Part shown: positions 1 to 12,600 of the stretch, one piece after another
How the letters are laid out: every line of letters starts with the position of its first letter
How positions within the stretch are numbered: the first letter of the stretch is position 1
Notes under the pieces: model-generated
Told to the model about the DNA's origin: nothing
Databases searched by the model: none
What the model saw: the letters and a program-made list of their open reading frames with translations, nothing else
Position numbers and translations under genes: made by a program
Assembly (NCBI GenBank): GCA_034008185.1
Contig: CM067081.1
Location: 186,951,510-187,015,509, forward strand
DNA length: 64,000 nucleotides
Reading direction: 5' to 3'
Source of the DNA: Gorsachius magnificus
Taxonomy: Eukaryota; Chordata; Aves; Pelecaniformes; Ardeidae

Positions 1-3000
1 GTATAATGTAAAAATAATATCTGAATATTGAAGGATTGATTGTATGAATTAACTTAGCCCAAATTCTTTAAGACAAATTGAAGCTGTTCTGGAAATATAT
101 TTCAAAGGTGTATGTTTATTTCAATGATGGTTAAATTTTTTTATGTGAAAATTTAGAGATATTTGATATATGCCAGTTACATATTTTTATTTTTAAAAGA
201 TTTTTCTTGAAATTGAGTGTACAGAACTTGATACAGAAACTGGTAAGAGGAAAATAAGAGCCTTCTCTTTACTAAGAGACCACAGATTTACATGAGAGGA
301 TTTGCAGTTTCTGCCTCAGTCATTCCCAGTTCTTTGCTTGGCTAACAAGTTTTCATGCAGAAGTCTCTGTATGATTTGGTAAGTTCCGGGGGAATTTAAG
401 GTTTTATCTATTTCAGATCTCTTTTTAAATTCTCATCAAGTTGCAGTACTAAACTACAAATACAAAGTCCACCTTCCATAATCTCAGAGGATTACAAAAT
501 GCAACTGTTGCACAATATAATGGAAGTCTGTGAGAAGGGCAGCTCTCATCCATATACGTGCTGTTGCATCTGGATGAATAGTTCTGGAGAGCTGTGGTAA
601 GTCCTTTCCACCCTGTGTCTGAAGAAGCTGAGGAGATAGTACTGTCTAAAGCCCATCCCTACAGATGTATTTAGCAGGTCTTTCCAATAAAATATATTTG
701 TGTTCATAAAGGCCAAGCTTCCCAGAAGGAGATTACTATAATAATTATTATATTCTACTTTCTTATCTAGGTTTACAGTACAAAATGAGAGGCCTGTTAC
801 AACATTGGATTTTAACAGACAAACTCTCAACCACAAAGCTACATCTGTGGTTTTTATTTCAGATATGCTATACAAAACAGTGTTAGGACAACATAAAGAG
901 TTTGTTCTGAACTTTATGATTAGTTTTTATCTAAAGATTAAGACTTGCATTGTAAGATCTGTGGCATTATGAAATGAAATAATCTAAACTTTGACATTCT
1001 TGCCCTTAGTTAATGAGTTTTTCAAAAAGATTATCATGTTCAATTTAGAAAGCTTTGGTGGGAGTTGATAATTTTTTGCTCTTCTAAGTTTTACAAACAT
1101 TTTCAAATTCAACAAAGAGAAGCTATTTCACTCACCTCAATTTAGTAACCTTCAGCAGGCCATGTGACAAAACCTAGAAGTTTTAGTTAAAATGTTGTTC
1201 CTCTTTATTTTGACAGCTTCTGAAAAGCATAAAAATATTGTTCCCAGGTAACTGAGCAGCATGCTGGGTTGTTTGGTATAAGCAGGTAGGATTATATGTT
1301 GAAATAGAAACAAAAATAAAACAAAAGCAAACTTTTCCTGTAGGCCATGAAGTGTAAGTAGAGCTTCTGTATAGTCACCCCTTCAGTAGCAGCTATTTTT
1401 CTTCTGTACAAAACAAATTATGGCTTTTACAGTGACATTTATTTCTCTGCCACCTCTTCCCTGAATATTTCTGTCCTTTTTTTTTGCTCATCCTAAGAAG
1501 CCCCATGTCATCATGCTCTGTTATCGTGGGGGGCTGAACTCTCTGTGCAGGTTCAGTTAATCTCCACCACTGTTGGATGACACCATTTTCATCACATTTA
1601 TGGCACTTCTTTCACACAGGTCAGCTTTGGCTTTTGGTTAATGGCACTTCTTAAATTCCATGAGGATTTTCATGGACTACTGAAATACTGACACTGGATA
1701 AGGAAACAAAAAAGGTGCTGGTTGTTTCCAAACATTTTCCATTCATTGATCGCTATGCCAAAATGCTTATAAGATTGCAGGCTCTGTAGAAAACCTGTGA
1801 TTAAAGGACAAATCAACAATAATCTCAAGAAGCTGAAACCTTTAATTTTCAAATGGCTACTTCTAGAGTCTTGCCAAGAGTCATCTGGAAAGGATAAAGC
1901 TAAATATACAGGAAAAAGCAATCTTGGGGGTGTTTTACTGCTAACAGAGAAGATGATGTTGTTTTACTAATCAGACTGAAGATGTGGCAACTTGGGTATC
2001 AGCTGGTTTGAAGCTTCACTTGAAAACTGGTTTTTGTTCCTAGAAGTCTCAAGACAGGCAGCACTGTCAGTAAATATCCTTCCATGACAGGAAAAGGTTT
2101 TCATAAAATAAGTAAGATTTAACCATAACAAGAAGCAGTTTGGTTAAGTAATCTTAACTTAATTGCTTTTCAGCACTCACATCTATGATGATTCGTAGAG
2201 TGAGAAGACAAATATACTAAAACAAAGGCAAAGAGTGAGTCTTCAGAATGGAGCCAGGCCTATTTGCAAAGATCATTAAAACTGGAACAAATTACTAATT
2301 TGTGAGGGCTGAAAGGAAAGGGGGATAACATCCTGAAAAGAATGGTTTAACTCCTGTAGGCAGTCTGTTAAAATGGCTAATTTGTTTTCTTGAGTGTAAA
2401 TGTTATATGTTACTGTTACAAGATCAGTTAATGAGATTGGATAAAAAAAGCCATTTACTTCACTGGTTATTGTTATCTACATATGATTTCTAGAAAATAT
2501 AGATATCTCAAATGAGGCCTAGAACTGAGTTAAATACAAATGATCATAGGATGTATTTTGGAAAGGAAAGCTGCTTTAACTCTTGCAGGCACAAACACCA
2601 TTGAAAACATTAAAGAAAGATATGTTCCTATTTTGACTTCAGTGGCTTCAAGTTTAAAAGAAAAAAAAATGAGACTTTCATTTATATTCATCAAATACAT
2701 TAATATAAACACAAAAATAATAATAAACCTTTGCAACCAGAAATGGAACTGGCAATGTTTAATAACACTATGCATTCTCAAATTTTGTTCATGGCTCAAA
2801 ATCCCAATTATTTACATGTATGGTCTATTTACACATAAAATTATTTTCTGAAAAAGTAAAATAATTATTTGAGGTAAAATAAAATATTGTTCGCCTGTCA
2901 CATATAATAACCTGAGTAAAAACAAAATAAAGCAAAAACCCCCAAATCAGTCAGTTCAACTCAACCTGAAATAAAAAATGTCCTTGGTTTCTGTTCAAGT

Positions 3001-5137
3001 TCTTTCTTCTCCCTCTCCTTCAGTTCCCATACATGCTTCTCTCATCTCTGATGTGGTGATTTCCTCAACAGCAATCATCTGGAAAATGGAGAGGAAACAA
3101 AAAAGAAGTAAGCATCAGTGTGAACAGAAGAAAATTAAAATCTGGGAAAAAGGAAAAGCTAAGACAGGGACAACACAGAATCATGAAAATAACCTCTTTT
3201 GAAGCTAGAATGCCTTTCAAAAATATTTGACATTATCTTGATGAGTATTTTGCAAGTCATATCAGCAGTGATAAAATTACATTTTATTTTAATATGAATG
3301 AACTGCATTCATTAGGAAGCGGCTGGAATCTTGCTTAAAAAGACAGCTCATGAAATTACAGTGTTTCAGTTCTGCTTAAGTCTGCTCAAGGACCTCATTT
3401 GGACTCTTCAGTTTTTTAGAAATGCAACCATTATTATTGACAGAGGGGATTTAGGAAGACAGGTTCTATAAATCTTATATGCAAAGACAATAAAATAAGG
3501 AAGTGTTTGAATATGAAGATGTTTACTATTTTACCTTTTTTTTGATATTGTAAATATATGCATACACCTTACCTGACTTCTGTTATGATTTTTAAAACAA
3601 ATACACACTACAAAGCCAAAGAATAAGCAGTTCTAGAAATTTCTGAAGAAAAAAAAAAGTACCAAGCAGCTCATTTTAGCACCATTCCTTTTTCTGAATA
3701 ATGAGGACCATGATATTGCAAAGGTATCTGTTCAGTTAAAAACCTTGAGTCATATAAAGTACCAGTCATGACCATGATCAGCTCTCACTACCTTATGAAA
3801 TATATATTTGCAAAAACTTTGTATGACTTACAAGTGAAGATACAGTTCTATTTAAAAAAAATCTATATGTTTTATTTCTTATTTCATAATTTTTTTAACT
3901 TTTAAAAGATAATCTTAAAATTTTATACTATTTTAAACATAGTAGCTGTAATTCATATTTCATCTTGCCCTTGGAGCAATCTGGGCTTACTGATATTGAT
4001 CCAGCAGCTAGATAAAACAAAGAAAAGCCTGTTCTAGAGTTAGAAATGGTACCATTTTTCAGGTCTTTTGACTGTTTCTCAAACTTATAAAAGCTACTTA
4101 CATACCATGTAACAATATGTATTGTTACGGTGAAAGTGGCTACTATAGTAAATGTTAAGTGTTTCTTTCAAACTCCCAACTTTCATGTCATTATAAAAAC
4201 ACACACAGATATTTTTCATCTCTCTTCAAAGGTAGGAATCAAGGCAGGATCAATAGTTGATGCATTTAGGCATTGTCTGACCTCTCTTTTTTAGGGCTGA
4301 GGAGATTTTTAGTTTAGAGTTTTGTCTACTGATAAGAGCATGGAAGGGAAATTGTGAGCAAAAACAGGTCTTTGAAACTTGAAGCAGAACTGCTTCCTGG
4401 AAGCTCTACACCTGGCTCAGATTTCTGCTTATAACAAATGCTGTTCCACAGTCATATGTGGAACAAGCTGTGCTGATTTCTTTTCCCAAGAGAGGTACCT
4501 ATAACAGGTCATGGTCTCTGCTCTGAGAGCAAGACTTTGTAGAGCCATACCACTTCCCCATTTTACTGTGTGCTGTACCTACTGCCCATGTGTACTCAGA
4601 AGACATTGTAAGATCAGTTTTTCTCATAAAGTGATTCTCTTAGTGAATTTTGACCAGTGATCTCTGATATTTTCATGCCCTGCTACCTCCAGCTCCTTTT
4701 CCTTCTACTTCCACATTCATTGAAAAACAACCACAGTCAAATAGGTTTTACATTATTTGTATTTTTATTCTTTTTATATGAGTTATTTTTACAGGAAGGA
4801 ATAATACCATCTTAGGGCAACTGACACTGAAAAGATACACAATCATTTGTCATTTTACAAAGAGCTTATTTTGTTAAAAAATCATGATATCGATAATCTG
4901 TGTATTCATGGGTTAGCATATATTTTGTTTCCACTAAAATATCTGATTAGAGAAATTAACTAGCATTGGATGGAAAGATCAGTTTTACATAATAATAAAA
5001 CAAGCTTAATGAAATAGCCTTCTGCAAAGGAATGGGCTATACAGGACTGCGAGTCCAAAACCCCATTCTGCTGAAGTGAAAATAGTGTTCATGTTCTGAT
5101 CAGTATAAACCAGCACATTGTTTAACTGGCTTATTTT
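1..5137. other. Unique AT-rich non-coding DNA
   Basis: I see no recognisable gene or repeat family in this stretch. Open frames on both strands are short and have the low-complexity, K/N/I/F-rich composition expected of AT-rich non-coding DNA. The one point of interest is a strong splice-acceptor-like pyrimidine tract on the minus strand just above 3079, followed by a 27-codon open frame (see findings). Composition fits intron or intergenic DNA. Confidence 0.6.
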
Positions 5138-5718
5138 TGTCGTGGTTTAACCCGGCTGGCAACTAAGCACCACACAGCTGCTTGCTCACTCCCCCCCCTC
5201 CCTCAGTGGGATGGGGGAGAGAATTGGAAAGAAAATAAAAGGTTAGAGCCGAGGGCTGAGATAAAGACAGTTTAATAAGAGAAAATAATAATAATAGTAA
5301 TAATAAGAATGATAACAGAATATACAGAATATACAAAACAAATGATGTACAATGCAATTGCTCACCACCCGCTGACCTATGCCCAGCCCGTCCCGAGCCA
5401 CGATCACTCCCCAAGCCGCGATCACTCTCCCCGCGACCGACTGACAGACTAACCCCCCCCCGAGCATGATGTTTTATGGTATGGAATAGCTCTTTGGACA
5501 GTTTGGGTTAGCTGTCCTAGCTGTGCTGTACTCCCAGCTTGTTATGCACCTCGCTGAGCAGGAGAAGCTCAAAAAGTCCTTGAGTAGTCTGAGCACTGCT
5601 TGGCAACAACTAAAAACATCAGTGTGTTATCAACATTCTTGTAGTACTAAATCCAAAACACAGCACTGTGCTAGCTACTATGAAGAAAAGTAACTCTATC
5701 CGAGCTGAAACCAGGACA
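5138..5718 (-). mobile_element. Solo ERV LTR, copy A
   Basis: Read on the minus strand, this 581-bp element begins TGTCCTGGTTTCAGC and ends GGGTTAAACCACGACA, so it has the TG...CA ends of a retroviral LTR. The same ends and internal order recur at 15259, 34328 and (inverted) 48761. An ATTAAA poly(A) signal lies at 5271-5276 (plus TTTAAT), just downstream in sense of an AAT/ATT triplet tract at about 5284-5306. The 5' half is ordinary U3-like sequence. The usual TATA segment after the CATGCTC motif is absent and replaced by a C-rich/CpG-rich stretch. No internal retroviral genes flank it, so it is a solo LTR left by LTR-LTR recombination. The flanks TTATTTT and TTTTATTTT are low-complexity and do not give a clean 5-bp duplication. 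It shares CpG-rich diagnostic sequence with copy C, so A and C are one subfamily. Short open frames inside it are spurious. Confidence 0.9.
5284..5306. repeat. AAT triplet tract in LTR copy A
   Basis: A short run of AAT units, interrupted by one AGT, sits immediately upstream (in LTR sense) of the poly(A) signal. The same position carries a triplet tract in the other three copies of this LTR family. Confidence 0.85.
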
Positions 5719-6229
5719 TTTTATTTTCATTCCTAGACAGATTCTTGCACTTGAACTACATAAATGCCAATGAACTGATGGAATGATTGTCAATGTCTGG
5801 ATTTGTAGGGTGTGAGCTTCATAAAAGCACAATCAAAGCAGTTTTAGTAATTTGTCCTCCACTGCACCAGCCCAGAGAAGGATCTTCACTTCTTCGAGCT
5901 CTGACAGCTCCCAGTTGCAAACATCTGTTCTGAAAAGCTGCAGCACAAACAGAATGGTGAAAGCAGATGTGACAGGTTGTAGGCTTCTTTGAAATGCTTC
6001 AGAGGCACTAGAAGAAACAGCAGAGAGGGCCACGGAGCACATAAAACTGGGTATATTAATTTAGGTCAAAGACACAAGTAGCTTGTCTGTATTAGCAGCT
6101 AAAAAAATGACAGGAGATCAGATTCAGCATGTACAGTAGTTTTCATGCATAGACAATCCACAACCATGTGTGTCTTGGAGGCTTTCTGAGCCATATGTCA
6201 CTTCTGTGTGTCATTGGAGTTCTCTTCCT
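5719..6229. other. Unique non-coding spacer
   Basis: No repeat or gene is recognised here. A minus-strand open frame at 5833-6042 (69 codons) has somewhat higher GC and no stop. It matches no family I know and has no clear splice context, so I do not call it a gene. Confidence 0.5.
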
Positions 6230-6600
6230 TAAACACATCTAGTCCATTCTTGAACTAGTTTAATCTCTTGGCTTTCCAGAGTGGCAGAGCACTCCAAATC
6301 ATTACTGCATGTTGTGGGAGGAATCATTACTTTTTATATTTTATTTTAAATTATTTCTGGTAATGTCATTTGATGGCCTCACTTCTTCGTACTTGATTCA
6401 CTCTTCTACAACCCTTTTGACTTTGTAGACCTGTATCATATCTTCCTTTATTGCTTTTTTTTTTTCCAGATTGAATAGTCCTAGTTTATTTCATTGTTTC
6501 TCTGATGCAAGAAGATCCATCCTTGTGATCGATGTAGAGACCTTCTTGAACCTTACCTTTCAACCTGTTGTTATATACCTGTGATAGAGAATCAGAATTT
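6230..6600 (-). mobile_element. Ancient CR1/L3-like LINE fragment
   Basis: The plus strand reads as the reverse complement of the C-terminal reverse-transcriptase end and 3' region of an old CR1/L3-like LINE of the kind abundant in turtles and crocodilians. Recognisable phrases in order are AGTCCATTCTTGAAC, GTGGCAGAG...CCA, ATTACTTTTTATATTTTATT, GTCATTTGATGGCC, TTGTAGACCTGTATCATATC, TTTCCAGATTGAATAGTCC and a degraded form of the GATCATTTTTGTTGACCTTCT phrase. In LINE sense these correspond to the FSLE(K/R)KR and DMI(E)VYK-type end of ORF2. Many stops and indels show it is long dead. It is older than the classical CR1 copies at 17.7-21.8 kb. Assignment rests on remembered consensus. Confidence 0.7.
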
Positions 6601-9600
6601 AAGTAACTGTTGAACCATAAATTTATTCAATGACACAGTAATTTTCTATGTTTTGCACTTCATTTGTCTCCTAATAATTCCTGACATACAATTTACATTT
6701 CTGTTTTACTCAATTTGCTTTCTCTAGGACCACTTGGAGAAAGGTTGGCAAAGAATAAAGTTGCTTAAAAGATATGGATGAGAAGAGAATGAGGTCTTTC
6801 TTGCTTAACAAAGGTATCTTTGATTGGAAGACAGTGAGATGTATAAATTTGGAATTTTTACGTTACCTGGTAGAAAAGGCGCTGGTGGTTCTGAAGACAT
6901 CAGATTATATTTGAATTTTCAGATTATAGGTTGTTACTATGTTTCATATTTTTGTGGAAATGACAAGTTGCTGCAGCATTTGAATGCAGAAACAAAAAGA
7001 CTTCTGCATCTGGCTTGACCATGACAGTCTCATGGATCAGTTGTAGATCAGGACCTTTAATGTTTACTTACTAGATACTGATATTGCTTCAGAAGCTATC
7101 CCACACTAACAAATTATAATGTAATCTAGACACAATATTGAAAAGCTATTTTATTCTAAGGAGTTCAAGACTTTTGATAACCTAATATTATCTAAACAAT
7201 ATCAGAGCTAAATCAGTAGTAATCCCCTGGGTTAGAAAGGATGCTGCAGTATTGATACCAGGTGTTTTGAAAAATGCCCCAACAACTCATTATAGTGATT
7301 AAGCTTCAACTCATATTTACAGGTGGTAAATCCTCCCCTCTCCAGTAAAAAGGGTGCATGAGTTAATAATTGTTTGATGAATAGGTAATAAATGCTCTTT
7401 TTTTTTTTTTCCCTAAAACTGTTCAGCCACTGTAAGCAAAATTTAAAACACTGCCCCTGGAACACAGTGGTTTTAGTACTGTTGGTCCTGGAACAGTTGT
7501 CTGAAGCTTGCTGTATAGAGCTCTCTCCACTTGTGTTCCTAAGGTAAGTTTCAGCAGATGTCCAAAATAAAATCTGAAAAATGCATGGATTGAGAAATGT
7601 GATGCATAAGACAATGCTAAGGCAAGAGTTTAACTAGTTTACCATGATGGTTCTGCTACTGTAGCTTCTGCAGATTTGTAAACTCAACTTAAAACATGAT
7701 CTGGTAGTAACTAATATCTTAGCCCTGATTGCTGGAGAACGGGTATTATTTAAGGTCTTCTTGTCAGCGTATTACACATCTGTAGAGCCAACAAGACTTG
7801 ATTACAAGAATTGCCTCTACATAGTTGACCATAGAAATCGAACTTTAAGTGGTACTTAGAAACTCATTCCTTGGGTTTCTGTAGGTACTTAACACCCTAT
7901 GACTATTTGGGTCAAATAAAATATACACTGCTTTGGAACTCCTCTAATGCAGTACTATATGGCCTCAGTGCATCACTCTGCCTTTGTACACTTGAAATTA
8001 TCTATTACAAAGGTATGTTGGCAAGAAACAGTAAAAAAAAGAAGTCTCTAAAGGAAGGTTTGCATACTTAAAGGAAGTACTAGAAGATTTTAATCTTCTA
8101 AAGATTTAAAGTGTTTCTTAACTTATTGCAAACAAATATGGTTGCACATATATTTATCAAAACATTTTATTATGGCTTCTGCTTAAGTAAACTATTTGGT
8201 ATATATTGCTTTCATGCTGGTTTTTTTTTTTTTTTTTTGGTGGGGGGGGGATATTAGTCTCAGAATATTAATTTGGAGTTGGATAGGTCAAGAGAGTTTT
8301 TTGTCCTAAATTAGGACTTGTATTCTGGGTACTTAGAATTCTTGGAAGGTCAGGCAGCGGGGATGTCTGACATGAGCCTGCCTATGAAATAAGGGATGGT
8401 TTTCCATGAGGGCACCAGCTGCTGGGATTTGAGCTGATGATAAATTCATGTGAATGAGCTGCAGTAAATGGATATACCACTGGCTCTCCCTGTGAGCAAT
8501 CTGACTTGATTAGCTGGAATACTGAAGACAGGAGTCTCGGCTTCTTTTAGAGCCATGCGTGATAGACTTCTCCCAGGTCAATCAGAAGGGCCTTGAGCCT
8601 GGTGGGGAGCTTTCAGAAAAATCATCTTTCTATGTGGTAAATTGCTTTTTTTGAGAGAAGTAATTAATAGCAATCACTTCAACAACATCGAAAAATGACT
8701 TTTTAAATCTTGATTTGGTTAGAATTATGTTTTATTTAGCATTATGAGGTTGGAAAACCATCTATAATTTGATATGAAAATCAGGGTTCTTCTTTGAGGA
8801 GAGGGAGAAATAATAATATTTTCAGACTACAACTTAGCATTTAGCTCCTGCTACTGTTTTGTATCTTGTTGGGCTCTCTGGGAAATTGATATATGAGACA
8901 ATACTTTAGCATTTCACATTTAAACAAACATCACCTTACAGAACATTCAGGCAATATGCATTTTGTAGGAAGTTTCCCCCTTCCTTATTTCTCAGTCTGC
9001 CCTGGGAGAAGATATCAGTGTCTGTTAATAAAATAACCATGCTAAGTAGAACACACAGTTGACACTGCCATCAGATGGGGTTTTTTTATTAGCACTACAG
9101 AGGTATACTAGTATAACAGAAATATCTTATAATAAGAGGGGTTATATTACTGAAGTGCTCTAGTTTTCTTTTATCCTAGAGAGAATTTCTTCAGTGTTTG
9201 CGATGAACGTAGAGGCAATTGTTTATTCAAGGTCTCATAAACTACATATTGCTGATTCAAACCAAGTAATTTGTGACTTGGATTTCCACAGGGAATTGTT
9301 CAGGAGCTTCACTGCCCCATTTTGAGGCATGAAATCAGGGTTATGTACACAGTTTCTAATAGATACTCGTTATCTGGGTCCATAATACTGAGGATTTTTA
9401 GGAAGTATCTAGCTCTATAGATAGACCTGTGCTAGTAATCACAGCAACTTTTGGTGTAATCTTTTTACTAGTATTTTCACCGCTATAGCTCAGAAGATTC
9501 AGAACAATGGGAATTCAGACCCTTTAGCTATGAAGTAGTGAGCTCAACATGGAATTATTTGGGATTAATACACCTTCTTAATTAGCTCAGCAGAGGATCT

Positions 9601-12600
9601 ATTTTAAACTAGCACACTTTATCAAAAGAAAAGACAAGCTTGTTGGTTATGGTATTAAAAATAGTGTACAGTCTTTAGCTGAGCCTGTTAGTGGCATGAA
9701 ACAAAACTTCTGCTTTGCAAAAATATTAACCGAACAAGCCTCAAAAACCTGCTATTTGACCTTTTTGGGAGAAAAATAAATTAATACAGTCATTAATCTA
9801 AAACAATTAAAATTATTTATCTTAAAGCAACTGCCACTACTTACACTGTTTTGAAAAAAGCTTTGCATAGTTTTGATTAAATTACATTAAGATGCTGGAA
9901 TTAACAGCTACTAGTATTTGCTGTAAAGTCCAACACTTTGTGAGAGACATTTATTCCCATAGTAGAAGAAGGTTCAACACTGTGTAGCTCTGTAGTAATT
10001 GTGCTGTTCCCATTGCTATTAGTGGACCACAACCTTGTACTAGCTTAGCTATTTAAGGCCTAAGGACTTGCCTGACCTTGTCTAGACTTCTCTGGTCTTA
10101 TTTTAGCTATTCTTAGCTGAAGCAGAAAATTGTGCAATAGTTATATGACTAGAGTTTAACTTGATTTAACTAGCTTTATTGTAGCTTTATACAACTAGAT
10201 CGTTTTCGCCTGAAGAAATTATACCATATACTGTAAATGTCTAAAACCACCGAAGTTTTGAGTCTAACAACTGCTAGATACAGCTCTCAGAATAGCTATC
10301 ACAGTTCTCCTCTGAGCAGATGCCTTCAAGTCAACAAATATTTCTCCTGTTCACAGGAATAACTTTGGTTTACAGGACAGTTTGCTAGCAAAGGTGCACA
10401 GCTGAAGCTGTTGTGATGGTTGAATTTTGCCAGAGCATATGTGTTCACCAGACATGGTTGATAATGCTTTAAACTGTGACTGTTGCTGAAATGAAATTAC
10501 AAAACTGCACAGCTGCTGATGTGTCCTGCCAAAAATACTGCAGAGTGGGAACAGTGGGTCTTCTGGGTAGATCTTCTTTCTTTTTCTAATCAATCCCTCC
10601 TCTTCCTCACCTGATCTTTCAGTGATTTTTGAAGTGTGTTCTTGAGGCAGCTGCAAGTGGCTAAACATATTGGAATACCCTGATACTGAAGAAAGAAATA
10701 GAATACAAGGTTCCTGTGGGAGAAGGGCAGGTGGCAATGGACAAAGCTAGAGTTTACTTTAATAGATTTTCACAGCCATGAAGGACTGAGTGAGAGAGAA
10801 GGAAATAATTGCCTTTGCTCTGAGCAGATGGGTTAAATCACATTGCCTTGCTCCCACATTTCTCAGCTAGAAAAACAAAATCCTGGACAGCACTGGTAGT
10901 TTTCTAGTGTCAACTCTAGCCAAAGCACACACCAAGGGATATTTGCTGCATGCACAGGAGTGCACTGTGCCCAAAGCAAAATAATATGCATCCCCCCTGC
11001 CCCAGGCACACACAGCAGTGAGCCCCTCCTGGTGAGCTCTGAGAGGAAGGACTGGTGATGTAGGACACCTGAGGCAGATTAAATGGCAGAGCAGGAAGGA
11101 GATTATAGGTATATTCTGACCTCTTTTCTTACATATTTTTAAAAAAAATACTTATTTTGAACAAGTTTATTTCAGATTTCATGAGATTTCCCTGCACAGC
11201 TCTCCCCAAAGCACTGTATGCCAGCCAGTAATCCAGGACTGACACAGATGTGTTGGCAAGCAACTTGAGCTGGTAGACCAGAGGTTCTCATGCAGGCTCC
11301 TTCCTCTACCCTTGGACAGCTGTTGCCCACACCAGGCAACCCTATACCACTGCTGCTGCCTGAAAAGCGAACACCTGCCTGCTCTCTAGCCACAGAGTCA
11401 CCAGCTGTCCCCTCTAGCACTCATTAATTCTTGGTTCTAAAGAAATTGATAAGGAGTGTAAATAAACCAGGTGTAGTACAAGACAGTCCACCAAGTGGTT
11501 AGTCTTTTCAATGTCTGAGAACTCCAACTGCAGAGGAAGCTCCTCTATCTTTTAGTCTTCAGGGAGAAAAATGTACTTTACACCCTTCATTCATTTTCTT
11601 CCTGACTGTATTCCTTTAAGTGGTATACATCACACCTCTCATTCAGGACAGATTACCTACATCTCTCTGCAGCACAAGGATATAGAGTATTTAGATACCA
11701 TCACAACTATAACAGGGCTTTAAGGATATTCAGTATCTCACAAAGTATATCACAGGCCAGGTCTGCAAGTCTGCAGAAGACATCTCCTTTGGCAGGAACA
11801 ACTCACCAATTCTCTGCCCCAGTATGGTCACCAGGCAACAAAACCCTTCTGGACCTGCAGCTGCAACGCTGGGGCTTTTGCACAATTCTCAACCTTATCT
11901 TTGGAAACTCCTTATGCTTCTGAATGAGGCCCTTTGATCAAAGCATGCCATGTTTCAAAGCTATCCAGTGCATAGTAGGGCACCCTGGAAGCATTCCTGT
12001 ATATGGCTATATTGTGATATGCCATTATAAGATATAGAATCACCCAAAACACCTCTTCTTGACACTGGTAAATTTATGGCTATGACTACATGTCCCTTTA
12101 TGTTCTTTAGGAAGGTGAGCTGTGAAGGTAAAGCAGATTACAGGTTGAACAGGTATCTTCAGCTTTGTTACCAGACAAGTGACTCTGGGAATACATGGCT
12201 GGTGGACATTTTGTATAACTTCTACATGCCAAGCATCTCAGAGGACACCATTCTGTTAAGAATATCTGAAGCTGACTTTAAATTGTGACAGCAGATATGA
12301 ATTAAGCTCTTACTTGTTCTGGCTAGGTCACCTCTGCACATAAGCAGAAGCTCAGAAGCTTTATAAACTGCCCTGAAAGTATTGACTAAAGTGAAATGGG
12401 TAGTGGCAGTCAGGAACCTTGACACAGAACTCAAACCTAAGCTGGTAGTTTGGGTATGATCTTACTTGAGGATGTCCTCTTTACACTGTTCTTTAAAAAT
12501 AATGCTGTTTCCATGATATCAAGCCTTGCTATTCTCATTTGTAAAGTTTTTTTGTAATGCAGAAAGCACATCCCAGTAACTTTAGTTTCCTGAGAACAGG

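Noticed and set aside
10351..10737. 128-codon minus open frame as a single-exon gene
   Set aside because: Composition is unremarkable and no domain is visible. Only the 75-nt splice-bounded part seemed worth listing as a weak finding.
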